64,000 nt of DNA, taken from NCBI GenBank assembly GCA_051866775.1, contig JBJDXR010000003.1, positions 1-64,000 of the forward strand. The letters run 5' to 3'. The DNA comes from RUG626 sp051866775. Lineage in GTDB: Bacteria > Bacillota > Clostridia > Oscillospirales > Oscillospiraceae. Numbering within the stretch: the first letter of the stretch is position 1; each line of letters opens with the position of its first letter. This document shows, piece by piece, positions 49,501 to 58,481 of this stretch. Below the pieces are notes generated by a model, which was not told where the DNA came from, ran no database searches, and was given only the letters and a program-made list of their open reading frames with translations. A program made the position numbers and the translations under genes.

Positions 49501-50568
49501 ATGCTTGAAAAGCTTGAACAGATAGAGGAAAAATATGCCGCGGCGGAGGCCCGTATGCAGACGGCGGAGGTCTACTCAGACCCGGCGCTTTACGCCCGGC
49601 TTGCCCGGGAGCAGAAGGAGCTTGCGCCTGTGGTGGAAGTCTACCGCCGCAGAAAAAAGTGCGTCTCGGATATGGAGCAGGCGCGGAAGCTTCTGTCCGA
49701 CCCGGAGCTTCGCGACATTGCTCAGGAGGAGCTTGAGAGCGCGAAGGAGCAGTTATCCCAGATAGACGAGCAGATAAAAATACTCCTGCTGCCTCGGGAC
49801 CCCAATGATGAAAAAAACGTCATTTTTGAGATTCGCGGCGGCGTGGGTGGGGACGAGTCCGCGCTCTTCGCCCACGACCTCTACCGCATGTACTCCATGT
49901 ACGCCGAGTCAAAGAACTGGAAAACCGAGATAGTGAATTTAAGCGAGACGGAGCTTGGCGGCATCAAGGAGATAAGCTTTATAATCGAGGGGCAGGGGGC
50001 CTATTCCCGGCTTAAATTTGAATCAGGCGTCCACCGGGTCCAGCGTGTACCGGACACCGAATCCGGCGGAAGGATACACACCAGCACCGTGACCGTTGCG
50101 GTGCTTCCGGAGATGGAGGAGGTCGACTTTGAGATAAACCCGGCGGATCTCCAGATTGACACCTTCCGTTCCACCGGCGCCGGGGGGCAGAAGGTAAACA
50201 AGACCGAATCGGCCATAAGGATAACCCATATACCCACAGGCACTGTCGTTGAGTGTCAGGACGAGCGCAGCCAGTATAAAAACAAGGACAGGGCGATGAA
50301 AATATTGGCCTCCCGCCTTTATGAGGCGGAGCGGCAGAAGCGGGATGCCGAGATAGCCGCTGAGCGCCGCTCTCAGGTGGGAACAGGCAGCAGAAATGAG
50401 CGCATCAGGACATATAACTTCCCTCAGGGGAGAGTGACTGACCACAGGATAAACCTGACGCTGTACAAGATCGAGCAGATAATGAACGGAGCGCTTGACG
50501 AGCTTATAGATGCGCTTATAACCGCTGATCAGGCGGAAAAGCTTAGAGCTTCGGAGGAGGATAATTGA
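49501..50568 (+). CDS. prfA: Peptide chain release factor 1
   Basis: RF1 reads UAG and UAA stops and releases the finished peptide. The 355-residue protein has the N-terminal helical domain, RGGVGGDESALFAHDLYRMY, the catalytic GGQ in STGAGGQKVNKTESAIR (about residue 230) and the C-terminal NERIRTYNFPQGRVTDHR. Its stop overlaps the start of tsaC. The prmC gene that often follows prfA is missing here; tsaC follows directly. Confidence 0.96.
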   Translation: MLEKLEQIEEKYAAAEARMQTAEVYSDPALYARLAREQKELAPVVEVYRRRKKCVSDMEQARKLLSDPELRDIAQEELESAKEQLSQIDEQIKILLLPRDPNDEKNVIFEIRGGVGGDESALFAHDLYRMYSMYAESKNWKTEIVNLSETELGGIKEISFIIEGQGAYSRLKFESGVHRVQRVPDTESGGRIHTSTVTVAVLPEMEEVDFEINPADLQIDTFRSTGAGGQKVNKTESAIRITHIPTGTVVECQDERSQYKNKDRAMKILASRLYEAERQKRDAEIAAERRSQVGTGSRNERIRTYNFPQGRVTDHRINLTLYKIEQIMNGALDELIDALITADQAEKLRASEEDN

Positions 50569-51188
50569 AAACACTGGTTCTTCACAATGAGATAACCGGG
50601 GCTGCGGATATCATCCGCGCGGGGGGACTGGCCGCGGTTCCCACAGAGACGGTCTACGGGCTGGCGGTGAATGCCCTTGACGAGAGAGCTGTCCGGAGGC
50701 TTTATGAGGCCAAGGGCAGGCCTGAAACTAAGCCCATAAGCCTTTTTGTCCCGGATATGAAAGCGGCGGAAAGGTTCTGCGCTGACATACCGGAGGAGGC
50801 ATATGTACTGGCTGAGCGCTTCTGGCCGGGACCGCTTACGATGATATTTAAGCGCCGGGAGCTTGTGCCCGATATTATTACAGCGGGCGGGAACACCGTC
50901 GGGATAAGATGCCCTGACGATAAGCTTACACTGGCACTTCTGAAGGAGACGGGGCTTCCGCTCACCGGCACCTCGGCAAACCTGTCCGGTATGCCGAACG
51001 CCGTAAATATCGGGCAGGTGCTAAAGTATTTTGACGGCGTCATCGGATGTGCGGTCGACGGCGGGGAGTGTCCGGGCGGCGTGCCGTCGACGATAGTTGA
51101 TATGACTTCAGTGCCTCCCAAAATACTCAGATTAGGCGGGATTTCCAGAGAAGAGCTTGAAGAAGCGGTACAGATGGTGATATTATGA
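50565..51188 (+). CDS. tsaC: L-threonylcarbamoyladenylate synthase
   Basis: Makes threonylcarbamoyl-AMP from threonine, bicarbonate and ATP, the first step of t6A37 tRNA modification. The 207-residue protein has only the YrdC domain: GGLAAVPTETVYGLAVNA (residues about 20-37), KPISLFV, and the C-terminal STIVDMTSVPPKILRLGGIS. The extra Sua5 domain is absent. The start is TTG 50565, overlapping the prfA stop by 4 nt, with GGAGG upstream. Confidence 0.93.
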   Translation: MKTLVLHNEITGAADIIRAGGLAAVPTETVYGLAVNALDERAVRRLYEAKGRPETKPISLFVPDMKAAERFCADIPEEAYVLAERFWPGPLTMIFKRRELVPDIITAGGNTVGIRCPDDKLTLALLKETGLPLTGTSANLSGMPNAVNIGQVLKYFDGVIGCAVDGGECPGGVPSTIVDMTSVPPKILRLGGISREELEEAVQMVIL

Positions 51189-51793
51189 TTGTTGTTGGCA
51201 TAACAGGCGGTACCGGCGCCGGCAAGACAACCGCGCTCAGCGTGCTCTCAAAAATGGGGGCGGCTGTTATAGACTGCGATCAGGTCTACCACGGGCTTCT
51301 CAAAAGCTCGCGGGATATGCTGGCTGCTATAGACAGGCGCTTTCCCGGAGTTTTGGATGACAGCGGGGCTCTGAACAGAAAAAAGCTGGGCAAAGCGGTA
51401 TTTTCCTCGGAGCATGAGCTGAGAGAGCTTATGAATATAACATATCCGTTCATTATTGGTCAGGTGGAGGAAATACTTGAAAAAGAGCGGTCATCAAAGA
51501 GGGGTACCGCCGCTATAGACGCCATAGGCCTTTTTGAGAGCGGGCTGTATAAGCTCTGCGATGTTACGGTTTTTGTAACGGCCGATCCGGAGATACGCGC
51601 CCGGCGCATAATGGCCCGGGAGGGCATAAGCCTTGAATATGCGAAGCTCCGTATAAGCTCACAGAAGCCCGATGAATTTTTTAAAAGCAGGTGCGGATAT
51701 ACGCTGATAAATGATTTTGACAGTGAGGAGCAGTTTTCAAATCACTGCGCAGAGTTTTTCAAAAATATATTAGGAGGCAGTCAAAATGGCTGA
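51185..51793 (+). CDS. coaE: Dephospho-CoA kinase
   Basis: Catalyses the last step of coenzyme A synthesis, phosphorylating the 3'-OH of dephospho-CoA. The 202-residue P-loop kinase has GITGGTGAGKTTALSVL (residues 5-21), VIDCDQVYHGLL with the catalytic Asp, and the RRIMAREGISLEYAKLRI lid segment. It overlaps tsaC by 4 nt and the M18 peptidase gene by 8 nt, so prfA-tsaC-coaE-peptidase form one operon. Confidence 0.94.
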   Translation: MIVVGITGGTGAGKTTALSVLSKMGAAVIDCDQVYHGLLKSSRDMLAAIDRRFPGVLDDSGALNRKKLGKAVFSSEHELRELMNITYPFIIGQVEEILEKERSSKRGTAAIDAIGLFESGLYKLCDVTVFVTADPEIRARRIMAREGISLEYAKLRISSQKPDEFFKSRCGYTLINDFDSEEQFSNHCAEFFKNILGGSQNG

Positions 51794-53171
51794 TTTAAGA
51801 GACGAGCTTTTTTACAAGCAGAAAAATTTAGGTGACATCGTTGACGGTGCGGAGAGGCGCCTGTCTGACGATTACTGCGCGAAGTACATGGATTTTATGA
51901 GCAGGGCCAAGACTGAGCGCGAGGCGGTAGCGGAGGCGATCCGGCTTGCCGAGGCCGCCGGCTTTACCGAGTTTGACATGAAAAAGTCCCTCAAGCCCGG
52001 TGACAAGATCTACAGGAGCGTCCGTGGGAAGGCGCTGCTTCTGGCTGTCATGGGGGAGAAGTCCATGGCGGAGGGCTGCCATATAGCCGCCGCGCACATA
52101 GATTCCCCGCGCCTCGATCTAAAGCAGGTGCCGCTCTATGAGGACGGCGAGATCGCGTACTTTAAGACCCACTATTACGGCGGTATACGCAAGTACCAAT
52201 GGGTCACCATCCCGCTTGAGCTGCACGGCGTTGTTGTTACACGTGACGGTAAGATCCGCAATATAAAGATCGGCTGTGACGAAAACGACCCGGTATTCAT
52301 AATAAGCGACCTGCTCCCGCATCTGGCGGCTTCCCAGTCAAAAAAGACCCTGTCGGAGGCCATACCCGGCGAGAACCTGAATATTATCCTCGGCAGCATG
52401 CCCCTCAAAGACGATGAGGGAGCCGACCGGGTAAAGCTGGCGGTAATGAAGCTCTTTTTTGATAAGTACGGCATCACTGAGGAGGACTTCCTCTCGGCGG
52501 AGCTTGAGGCCGTCCCGGCGCTTCCCGTGCGCGATGTTGGACTTGACCGCTCGATGATCGGCGCTTACGGGCATGACGACCGCGTCTGCGCGTTTGCGGA
52601 GCTTCAGGCGATCCTGGAGCTGGAAAAGCCGGAAAAGACAGCTGTATGCATCCTTGCCGATAAGGAGGAAATAGGCTCTGAGGGCGTCTCGGGTATGCAG
52701 TCCGAGGCCTTTGAGTGCTTCATGACGGATATATGCGACCAGCAGAAGGTAAAACTCATGCACTGCTTTGAGAATTCACTCTGCATATCCGCCGACGTGA
52801 CAAACGCCTTCGACCCGACATATCCGGAGGTGTCGGATAAGAGGAATAACTGCAAGCTGAATTACGGTATCGGCATCGCCAAGTTCACAGGACGCGGCGG
52901 CAAGTCAGGATCAAACGACGCATCCGCCGAGGTAGTGGGGCGCGTGCGCAGGATATTCGGAGAAAACGGAGTCGTCTGGCAGCTTGGAGAGCTGGGCAAG
53001 GTGGACGAGGGCGGCGGAGGAACTGTCGCCATGTATATGTCCCGCCGCAACATTGACACCATAGACGCGGGAGTTCCCGTGCTCTCTATGCATTCACCGT
53101 ATGAGATTGTCTCAAAGCTTGACTGCTACATGACCTATAAGGGCATGAAGGCCGTATACAATGAAAAATAA
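51786..53171 (+). CDS. Aminopeptidase (M18 family)
   Basis: A 461-residue di-zinc aminopeptidase, usually dodecameric, that releases N-terminal (often acidic) residues. Zinc and catalytic segments are visible: AAHIDSPRLDLK (His, Asp), DKEEIGSEGVSGMQS (Glu pair), GSNDAS, KVDEGGGGT and SMHSPYE (His). The length fits the family. GGAGG lies upstream of its start in the end of coaE. A hairpin terminator follows its stop by 22 nt. Confidence 0.92.
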   Translation: MADLRDELFYKQKNLGDIVDGAERRLSDDYCAKYMDFMSRAKTEREAVAEAIRLAEAAGFTEFDMKKSLKPGDKIYRSVRGKALLLAVMGEKSMAEGCHIAAAHIDSPRLDLKQVPLYEDGEIAYFKTHYYGGIRKYQWVTIPLELHGVVVTRDGKIRNIKIGCDENDPVFIISDLLPHLAASQSKKTLSEAIPGENLNIILGSMPLKDDEGADRVKLAVMKLFFDKYGITEEDFLSAELEAVPALPVRDVGLDRSMIGAYGHDDRVCAFAELQAILELEKPEKTAVCILADKEEIGSEGVSGMQSEAFECFMTDICDQQKVKLMHCFENSLCISADVTNAFDPTYPEVSDKRNNCKLNYGIGIAKFTGRGGKSGSNDASAEVVGRVRRIFGENGVVWQLGELGKVDEGGGGTVAMYMSRRNIDTIDAGVPVLSMHSPYEIVSKLDCYMTYKGMKAVYNEK

Positions 53172-53193
53172 TACATTCAGTTAATATGAATAA

Positions 53194-53236
53194 CACCCCC
53201 TTCTGTGAGGAAACTTACCGGAAGGGGGTGCTTTTT
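53194..53236 (+). terminator. Terminator whose 3' arm carries the next gene's ribosome binding site
   Basis: CACCCCCTTC (53194-53203) pairs perfectly with GAAGGGGGTG (53221-53230), then CTTTTT and the ATG of the ClpP-like gene at 53237. The purine-rich 3' arm is the only Shine-Dalgarno candidate for that gene. Confidence 0.75.
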
Positions 53237-53989
53237 ATGCTAGATGACATAAACGAGCAGAGCGGAGCCGATAACGACGGCAAACAGGGCGGCGCTCCGG
53301 AGGACATATACCAGAAGGATCAGATTCAGGACATGGGTTCGTCCACCGTCACAACAAACAAAGGAACGATCCATTGCCTTACCATAGTCGGGCAGATAGA
53401 GGGACACCAGATTCTGCCATCGGATACAAAGACGACGAAGTACGAGCACGTTATGCCCCAGCTTGCCGCCATTGAGGAGGCCGAGGAGATAGACGGGCTT
53501 TTGATACTGCTAAACACGGTAGGGGGAGATGTGGAGGCGGGGCTTGCCATAGCTGAGCTTATCGCCAGTATGTCAAAGCCCACTGTATCGCTGGTATTGG
53601 GAGGGGGACACTCAATCGGCGTACCGCTTGCTGTCGCGGCGGATATGTCCATGATCGCGCCATCCGCGGCCATGACCATACACCCGGTGAGGCTCACCGG
53701 CGTGGTGATAGGCGTACCCCAGACCTATAACTATTTCGGCAAGATACAAGAGCGCATCGTCCGGTTCGTGACGGAGAATTCCCATATAAGCCGCGAACGC
53801 TTTACGGAGATGATGCTTAAAACCGGAGAGCTTGCAGCCGATGTGGGGACGGTCATATACGGCGAGGAGGCTGTGGAGTCCGGCCTTATCGACAGGCTGG
53901 GAGGGCTTTCTGACGCACTAGGCTATCTGCACGGAAAGATAGAGGAGAGAAAAAGGGAGAAGGATAAGCCTCAAAGCCCCTTAGAATAA
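53237..53989 (+). CDS. ClpP-family serine protease (TepA-like)
   Basis: A 250-residue ClpP/crotonase-fold protease. TLLNTVGGDVEAGLAIAELI-type strand (about 91-110), catalytic Ser126 in GGGHSIGVPLA and His149 in AMTIHPVR are visible; the downstream Asp was not placed. TepA-like proteins are linked to protein secretion or degradation of signal peptides in Bacillus. An acidic Gln/Asp-rich N-terminal tail of about 45 residues precedes the fold. ATG 53237 is used because a longer frame from 53186 runs through the terminator hairpin. Confidence 0.85.
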   Translation: MLDDINEQSGADNDGKQGGAPEDIYQKDQIQDMGSSTVTTNKGTIHCLTIVGQIEGHQILPSDTKTTKYEHVMPQLAAIEEAEEIDGLLILLNTVGGDVEAGLAIAELIASMSKPTVSLVLGGGHSIGVPLAVAADMSMIAPSAAMTIHPVRLTGVVIGVPQTYNYFGKIQERIVRFVTENSHISRERFTEMMLKTGELAADVGTVIYGEEAVESGLIDRLGGLSDALGYLHGKIEERKREKDKPQSPLE

Positions 53990-53992
53990 AAA

Positions 53993-54018
53993 GAAAGCCG
54001 CCTTTCTTGGCGGCTTTC
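53993..54018. terminator. Hairpin between convergent genes
   Basis: GAAAGCCGCC pairs with GGCGGCTTTC around TTTCTT. It lies between the ClpP-like gene and the minus-strand gene ending at 54033. The T-run is weak. Confidence 0.6.
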
Positions 54019-54032
54019 GGTATATCAGGCGG

Positions 54033-54911
54033 TCAGTCATTAAATGTCCATTTGCGGCTGTAGGTTATAACTTTGCCCGGCTCCAGCGTAAATTGGTTAT
54101 ACACCTCTGGCGAGATCACATTGTCAAATGCCCAGACCGGCACGGACGAAGGGGCAAAGGAGACCTCCTCGGTAACTGTGGCGGGGGAATCTGAGTGGGA
54201 GAGCGTCCATGAAAAGGGTACTGATCTGTCTATATCCTCTCCGCCCACAGTGATGATGCTGGATACTGTATTAGGCCCGTCAAAGGACATTCCGCGTCCC
54301 TTGCCGATAAAATGAGTTCCGGCAGTGGGGGCGCGACGCCCGTCAAGAGGTACGCAGGCAGGGATTGACAGCATATGCTTCGGTCCTGTGGGGTGGGCGT
54401 CGATATTGAAGAAGTTGTGGCAGTATTCACTGAGGCTTAATGCCTTTTCACCCACGTTTTCAAATAAATACTCTATACTTATAGTGTTGCCTTCGACAGT
54501 GAGGACCTTACGCTCATGAAGCGCATAGCCCTGGCAAGGCTTAGGTGCGGTATCGAAGGTCATTGTGTTCCCCTCCCGAAGGACGGATATTGGGAATGGA
54601 TCCACCTCATAGGGAATGTATATCTCGTAAGGCTTATCGTCCGGCTTTGTGAGGACGCCAATTCCAAATTTAGGGACCTTTCCGCCGGCCGGGGTGGAGT
54701 CCCAAAGATCATCCTTTATCTCATTGCACATCCCGACACCGCCGGAGGTGGGCTGCGGAAGATCGGTCGGCTCCACGACGCAGAATTCGTGGTCTCCATC
54801 AAGAACGACGCTGGGTATGAAAATTGCCCTGTCAAAGCGGCGGGTCGTGTTTGGAAATTCACCGGGACCGCAGACTTTGACACGCAGTCGGGAGGTCTCA
54901 AGTATTGTCAT
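54033..54911 (-). CDS. Galactose-mutarotase-fold hypothetical protein
   Basis: A 292-residue protein rich in beta-strands. The segment EYCHNFFNIDAHPTGP (about residues 160-175) resembles the HNFFN/D block of aldose-1-epimerase-like beta-sandwich proteins, and IEYLFENVGEKALSLSEYCH precedes it. Such folds bind sugars. Catalytic residues could not be assigned with confidence, so a mutarotase activity is only a possibility. It has its own promoter with a palindromic operator and AAAGGAG upstream of the ATG. Confidence 0.5.
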   Translation of the reverse strand: MTILETSRLRVKVCGPGEFPNTTRRFDRAIFIPSVVLDGDHEFCVVEPTDLPQPTSGGVGMCNEIKDDLWDSTPAGGKVPKFGIGVLTKPDDKPYEIYIPYEVDPFPISVLREGNTMTFDTAPKPCQGYALHERKVLTVEGNTISIEYLFENVGEKALSLSEYCHNFFNIDAHPTGPKHMLSIPACVPLDGRRAPTAGTHFIGKGRGMSFDGPNTVSSIITVGGEDIDRSVPFSWTLSHSDSPATVTEEVSFAPSSVPVWAFDNVISPEVYNQFTLEPGKVITYSRKWTFND

Positions 54912-54948
54912 TTTGTGGTCAGGCTCCTTTCGGCATTTAAAAAATATG

Positions 54949-54998
54949 GTTGTATTACAACTTTACTGTAATGTACCATTTTACTTCTGCTTTGTCAA
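54949..54998 (-). promoter_or_regulatory. Promoter and palindromic operator for the gene at 54911
   Basis: On the minus strand TTGACA (54998-54993), 17 bp, TACATT (54975-54970). Just past the expected start lies the perfect palindrome GTTGTA-T-TACAAC (54949-54961), in repressor position. Confidence 0.5.
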
Positions 54999-55026
54999 AG
55001 AAAACCTGGCCGGTTTTCAAAGAATC

Positions 55027-55503
55027 TCAGCTGTTTCCGGCTGGATAAACAAGCCCCGCCATGAAGCCGTCGGAGGATATTGACTGTATATCTCCCGCGA
55101 TGACCTGGTTTCTGTAAACTATTATATCCGCGACAACAGAGCCGTCAGCCGTTGGGTGGTTTGTGACCTGATAGGTGTAGCGTACCGCCTCAAGCCCGCA
55201 GTACTTGCTGAGGTCAAAACCCTGACTCAGCTGAAGCTCGTTATATTCCTCATATACTTCATTGAAATCGCGGGGGATCGTTATAGTCTGTGTATCGATC
55301 GGATCCTCGGACACCTCCCAGCCGAGAGACCTAAGGTATGCCACCCGCTGGCTGTTGTTTTTCACGGCGGCGGATATGGAGGCAGGGCTTGCCTCATCGC
55401 CGCCGGATGAAAGGCATATCACGATGACCGCTACCAGCGCCACAAGAATAAGAAGCGCGGCTATGACCTTTCGCTTATTGAATTTTGCTGTTATAATAAA
55501 CAT
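55027..55503 (-). CDS. DUF4830 membrane-anchored protein
   Basis: A 158-residue protein with one N-terminal membrane helix (about residues 12-32, basic residues before it) and an extracytoplasmic DUF4830 domain. The domain contains RVAYLRSLGWEV, TITIPRDFNEVYEEYNELQ and the C-terminal SSDGFMAGLVYP. The function of this clostridial family is unknown. GGAGGTGA lies 6 nt upstream of the ATG. Confidence 0.75.
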   Translation of the reverse strand: MFIITAKFNKRKVIAALLILVALVAVIVICLSSGGDEASPASISAAVKNNSQRVAYLRSLGWEVSEDPIDTQTITIPRDFNEVYEEYNELQLSQGFDLSKYCGLEAVRYTYQVTNHPTADGSVVADIIVYRNQVIAGDIQSISSDGFMAGLVYPAGNS

Positions 55504-55702
55504 TTAATTCACCTCCGGCAGTTTGTAAAATAATATTCACGCCCTGTCCGCGTTATGATATAAATACGAAAAGCCGGGCGGTGTATATTGCGGAGCAAAA
55601 TCATGGGATCATAAATTGGCACAATACGGCAATTTGATCGTGGAAAATATTATCAATATGCTGTTTGCTAGAAAAATAAATCGAATTTTCACAAATTTTC
55701 TA

Positions 55703-55731
55703 TTGAAAAAAGTCACGTTTATGTATATTAT
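55703..55731 (+). promoter_or_regulatory. Sigma-A promoter upstream of the CdaR-like gene
   Basis: TTGAAA (55703-55708), 17 bp, TATTAT (55726-55731). The 292-bp gap 55,504-55,794 is AT-rich and holds no recognisable gene. Confidence 0.65.
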
Positions 55732-55794
55732 GGTATTTGTCAAAATCACGAATTCTTTAAACAAAAATTTACAAATTATAGAGGAGGTCTGCCA

Positions 55795-56895
55795 ATGTCC
55801 AGCAGGATATTTCAAAGCGTTATAGTACAGATGAAAGAGACTACGACGCGCATGCTAGGTGTAGTGGATAGCGAGGGAAATGTCATTGCATCCAGCGAGC
55901 TTTCTATCATGGGCTCACATATTGTAGATTCCGAAAACGTTATCCCGGTCCTGGGGGAAAAGATTACAGTCTATAACGGCAAGACCTTTAAAGCTGTCAG
56001 CGGTCCTGACCAGAATCTCGAATATGCCGTTTTTGTGGAGGGTGCCGACGATATAGCTGCCAGCTTCTGCGGAATGGTGGCTGTGGCCATATCAGGGGCG
56101 AAGGCCTATTATGAGGAGAAATATGACAAGACGGCGCTTGTTAAAAATATAATTACCGAGAATATCCTTCCCGGGGATATTTACGTACACGCGAAGGAGC
56201 TTCATTTTGTTGCCGACGTGCCCCGGGCCGTGTTCTTTATCCGCCAGCTGGACAGGGCGGATGTGGCCGTGCTCGAGGTGCTGCGCCGCATGTTCCCGGA
56301 GAGGCAGAAGGATTTTGTTATCTCCATAAACGAGACCGACGTTGTGGTGATAAGGGAGGTCTCTGCCCACGCGGAGGAGAAGGACACCCACAAGATGGCC
56401 GCCGCTATGTGGCAGGCGATCGAGGATGAGCTTAAGATAAAGACTGTTATCGGCATTGGCACGATAGCCCACCACTTAAGGGAGCTTGCCATCAGATACA
56501 AGGAGGCTCAGACAGCTATCGACGTGGGTAAGGTGTTCGATACTGAGGAAAACATTATAAATTATGAGAGCCTTGGTATCGGCAGGCTTATCTATCAGCT
56601 GCCGACTACCATGTGTGAGATGTTCCTTGCGGAGGTGTTTAAGAAGAACCCGATAGATTCCCTTGATGAGGAGACGCTTGGGATCATTACAGAGTTTTTC
56701 GAAAACAATCTTAATATATCCGAGACTTCAAGGAAGCTGTTTGTTCACCGCAATACCCTTGTTTACAGGCTTGGCAAGATCAAGAAGCTTACAGGACTTG
56801 ATCTGCGCGAGTTTGATCAGGCGATAGTGTTCAAGGTTGCCCTTATGGTCAAGAAGTATCTGGATTCTCAGAAAGATTCAAGGAAGGAACACTAA
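55795..56895 (+). CDS. CdaR/PucR-type transcription regulator
   Basis: A 366-residue regulator. The N-terminal part (about 1-130) looks like a ligand-sensing domain of the sugar-diacid regulator type, beginning RIFQSVIVQMKETTTRMLG. A middle GGDEF-like/CdaR region follows (about 130-290, including IGIGTIAHHLRELAIRYKEA). The C-terminal PucR helix-turn-helix is clear (ETSRKLFVHRNTLVYRLGKI, about residues 308-327). The ligand is unknown. It ends 3 nt before ftsE, so it is probably in the same transcript. The ribosome binding site is GAGGAGG. Confidence 0.85.
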   Translation: MSSRIFQSVIVQMKETTTRMLGVVDSEGNVIASSELSIMGSHIVDSENVIPVLGEKITVYNGKTFKAVSGPDQNLEYAVFVEGADDIAASFCGMVAVAISGAKAYYEEKYDKTALVKNIITENILPGDIYVHAKELHFVADVPRAVFFIRQLDRADVAVLEVLRRMFPERQKDFVISINETDVVVIREVSAHAEEKDTHKMAAAMWQAIEDELKIKTVIGIGTIAHHLRELAIRYKEAQTAIDVGKVFDTEENIINYESLGIGRLIYQLPTTMCEMFLAEVFKKNPIDSLDEETLGIITEFFENNLNISETSRKLFVHRNTLVYRLGKIKKLTGLDLREFDQAIVFKVALMVKKYLDSQKDSRKEH

Positions 56896-56898
56896 CGC

Positions 56899-57585
56899 AT
56901 GGTTCAGTTTACCGACGTATTCAAATCCTATGAAAACGGCACAAAGGCTTTAAAGGGAGTGAGCTTCGAAATAGCCGACGGGGAATTTGCGTTTCTGGTA
57001 GGCCCCTCCGGCTCCGGAAAGACCACAATCATAAAGCTTTTGACAGGGGAGATAGCTCCTACAGACGGAACGGTCAATGTCAACGGCTATGATCTGGGCA
57101 GCATAAAATTTTCCAAAATGCCATATATGCGCCGCACGCTTGGCGTTGTCTTTCAGGATTTTCGCCTGATAGAAAATAAGAGCGTCTATGAAAACGTTGC
57201 ATTTGCCATGAGGGTCATTGGAGCCTCCAATAAGGAGATACGCCGCAGGGTGCCTTATGTTCTGGAGCTTGTGGGTCTGGATACCCGCACACGGCGCCGC
57301 CCGCAGGAGCTTTCCGGAGGAGAGCAGCAGAGAGTGGCCATAGCCCGGGCACTTGTTAATAACCCGAGCATAATTATCGCAGACGAGCCGACAGGGAACC
57401 TGGATCCGGCGAGAAGTCTGGAGATCATGATGCTCCTTGAGAAAATAAATGAACTTGGCACAACCGTGCTTGTGGTGACCCATGAGAAGGAGCTTGTGAA
57501 CAGCTTCTCAAAGCGTGTCATAGCTATTGACGCCGGCAGGATCATCAGCGACGGAATGGATGGGTATTATAGCTATGAGACATAA
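56899..57585 (+). CDS. ftsE: Cell division ATPase FtsE
   Basis: The ATPase of the FtsEX complex, which controls peptidoglycan hydrolases at the membrane. The 228-residue protein has Walker A GPSGSGKTT (about 34-42), the FtsE-type Q-loop VVFQDFRLIENKSVYENVAFA, signature LSGGEQQRVAIARAL and Walker B IIADEPTGNLDP. It overlaps ftsX by 11 nt. Confidence 0.95.
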   Translation: MVQFTDVFKSYENGTKALKGVSFEIADGEFAFLVGPSGSGKTTIIKLLTGEIAPTDGTVNVNGYDLGSIKFSKMPYMRRTLGVVFQDFRLIENKSVYENVAFAMRVIGASNKEIRRRVPYVLELVGLDTRTRRRPQELSGGEQQRVAIARALVNNPSIIIADEPTGNLDPARSLEIMMLLEKINELGTTVLVVTHEKELVNSFSKRVIAIDAGRIISDGMDGYYSYET

Positions 57586-58462
57586 TAGGACCGGTTATTA
57601 CATACGCGAGGGAATAAGCAGCATATTCACACATGGCTTTATGTCGTTTGCCTCAGTCTGCATAATTGTTGCCTGCCTTCTTATAATGGGGAGCTTCACG
57701 CTTTTAGCGCTTAATGTTGACGGGATAATCGACACGATGGAGAACCAGAACCAGATGCTTGCCTATGTTGATGAGAACCTCTCTGAGAGTGAGGCGAGGG
57801 CCTTGGAGACAAAGCTGGAGGCGGTGAATAACGTCGAGTCCGCTGTTTTTGTCTCACGGGAGGAGGCAATGGACAGCTTTATTGAATCCTATGACAACCC
57901 GTCCCTGTTTGATGGGCTGGACGCTTCGATTTTCCGTCACAGGTTTATAATTTACCTTGACGACCTGTCGCTTATGGAGCAGACCCAGCAGGATGTTGCC
58001 AATGTTGAGGGCATAGCGTGGGTAAACGCCCATCTTGAGATAAGCCGCGGCTTTATAAGGGTGCGTAATATCGTATCTATAGTATCGATGATACTTGTTG
58101 CGATACTTTTCATCATTTCACTGTTTATTATGTCCAATACCATCAAGCTTACGACCTTTGAACGTAAGGACGAGATAGCCATCATGAAAATGGTCGGAGC
58201 TACCAGCGGCTTTATAAGATGGCCCTTTGTGGTGGAGGGGCTGATTCTTGGGCTTATAGGCTCATTAACGGCATTTCTCCTTCAGTGGGGCGTATATCAG
58301 ATTGTTGCCGAAAAGCTCGTGGCAAATTCAGGACTGTCGTTTTTAACGGTTCTGTCCTTTTCAAGCGTCGCGGTACCGCTTCTTATTGCATTCGCCGTCG
58401 TAGGACTTGGCGTTGGGGTCATCGGCAGCCTTATGGCCATAAAGAACTACCTTAAAGTGTGA
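57575..58462 (+). CDS. ftsX: Cell division membrane protein FtsX
   Basis: A 295-residue permease-like partner of FtsE. It has one N-terminal helix (about residues 20-45), an extracytoplasmic domain (about 50-160, the part that contacts hydrolase activators), and three C-terminal helices. The segment KLTTFERKDEIAIMKMVGATSGFIRWPF is typical FtsX (short quotation: DEIAIMKMVGAT). ATG 57575 is inside ftsE; an in-frame extension from 57527 has no ribosome binding site. The M23 hydrolase gene follows at once. Confidence 0.93.
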   Translation: MRHNRTGYYIREGISSIFTHGFMSFASVCIIVACLLIMGSFTLLALNVDGIIDTMENQNQMLAYVDENLSESEARALETKLEAVNNVESAVFVSREEAMDSFIESYDNPSLFDGLDASIFRHRFIIYLDDLSLMEQTQQDVANVEGIAWVNAHLEISRGFIRVRNIVSIVSMILVAILFIISLFIMSNTIKLTTFERKDEIAIMKMVGATSGFIRWPFVVEGLILGLIGSLTAFLLQWGVYQIVAEKLVANSGLSFLTVLSFSSVAVPLLIAFAVVGLGVGVIGSLMAIKNYLKV

Positions 58463-58481
58463 CCTTTCCCGGAGGATTATA

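Noticed and set aside
53186..53236. Longer N-terminus for the ClpP-like protease
   Set aside because: The added codons run through a terminator hairpin and encode no conserved residues.
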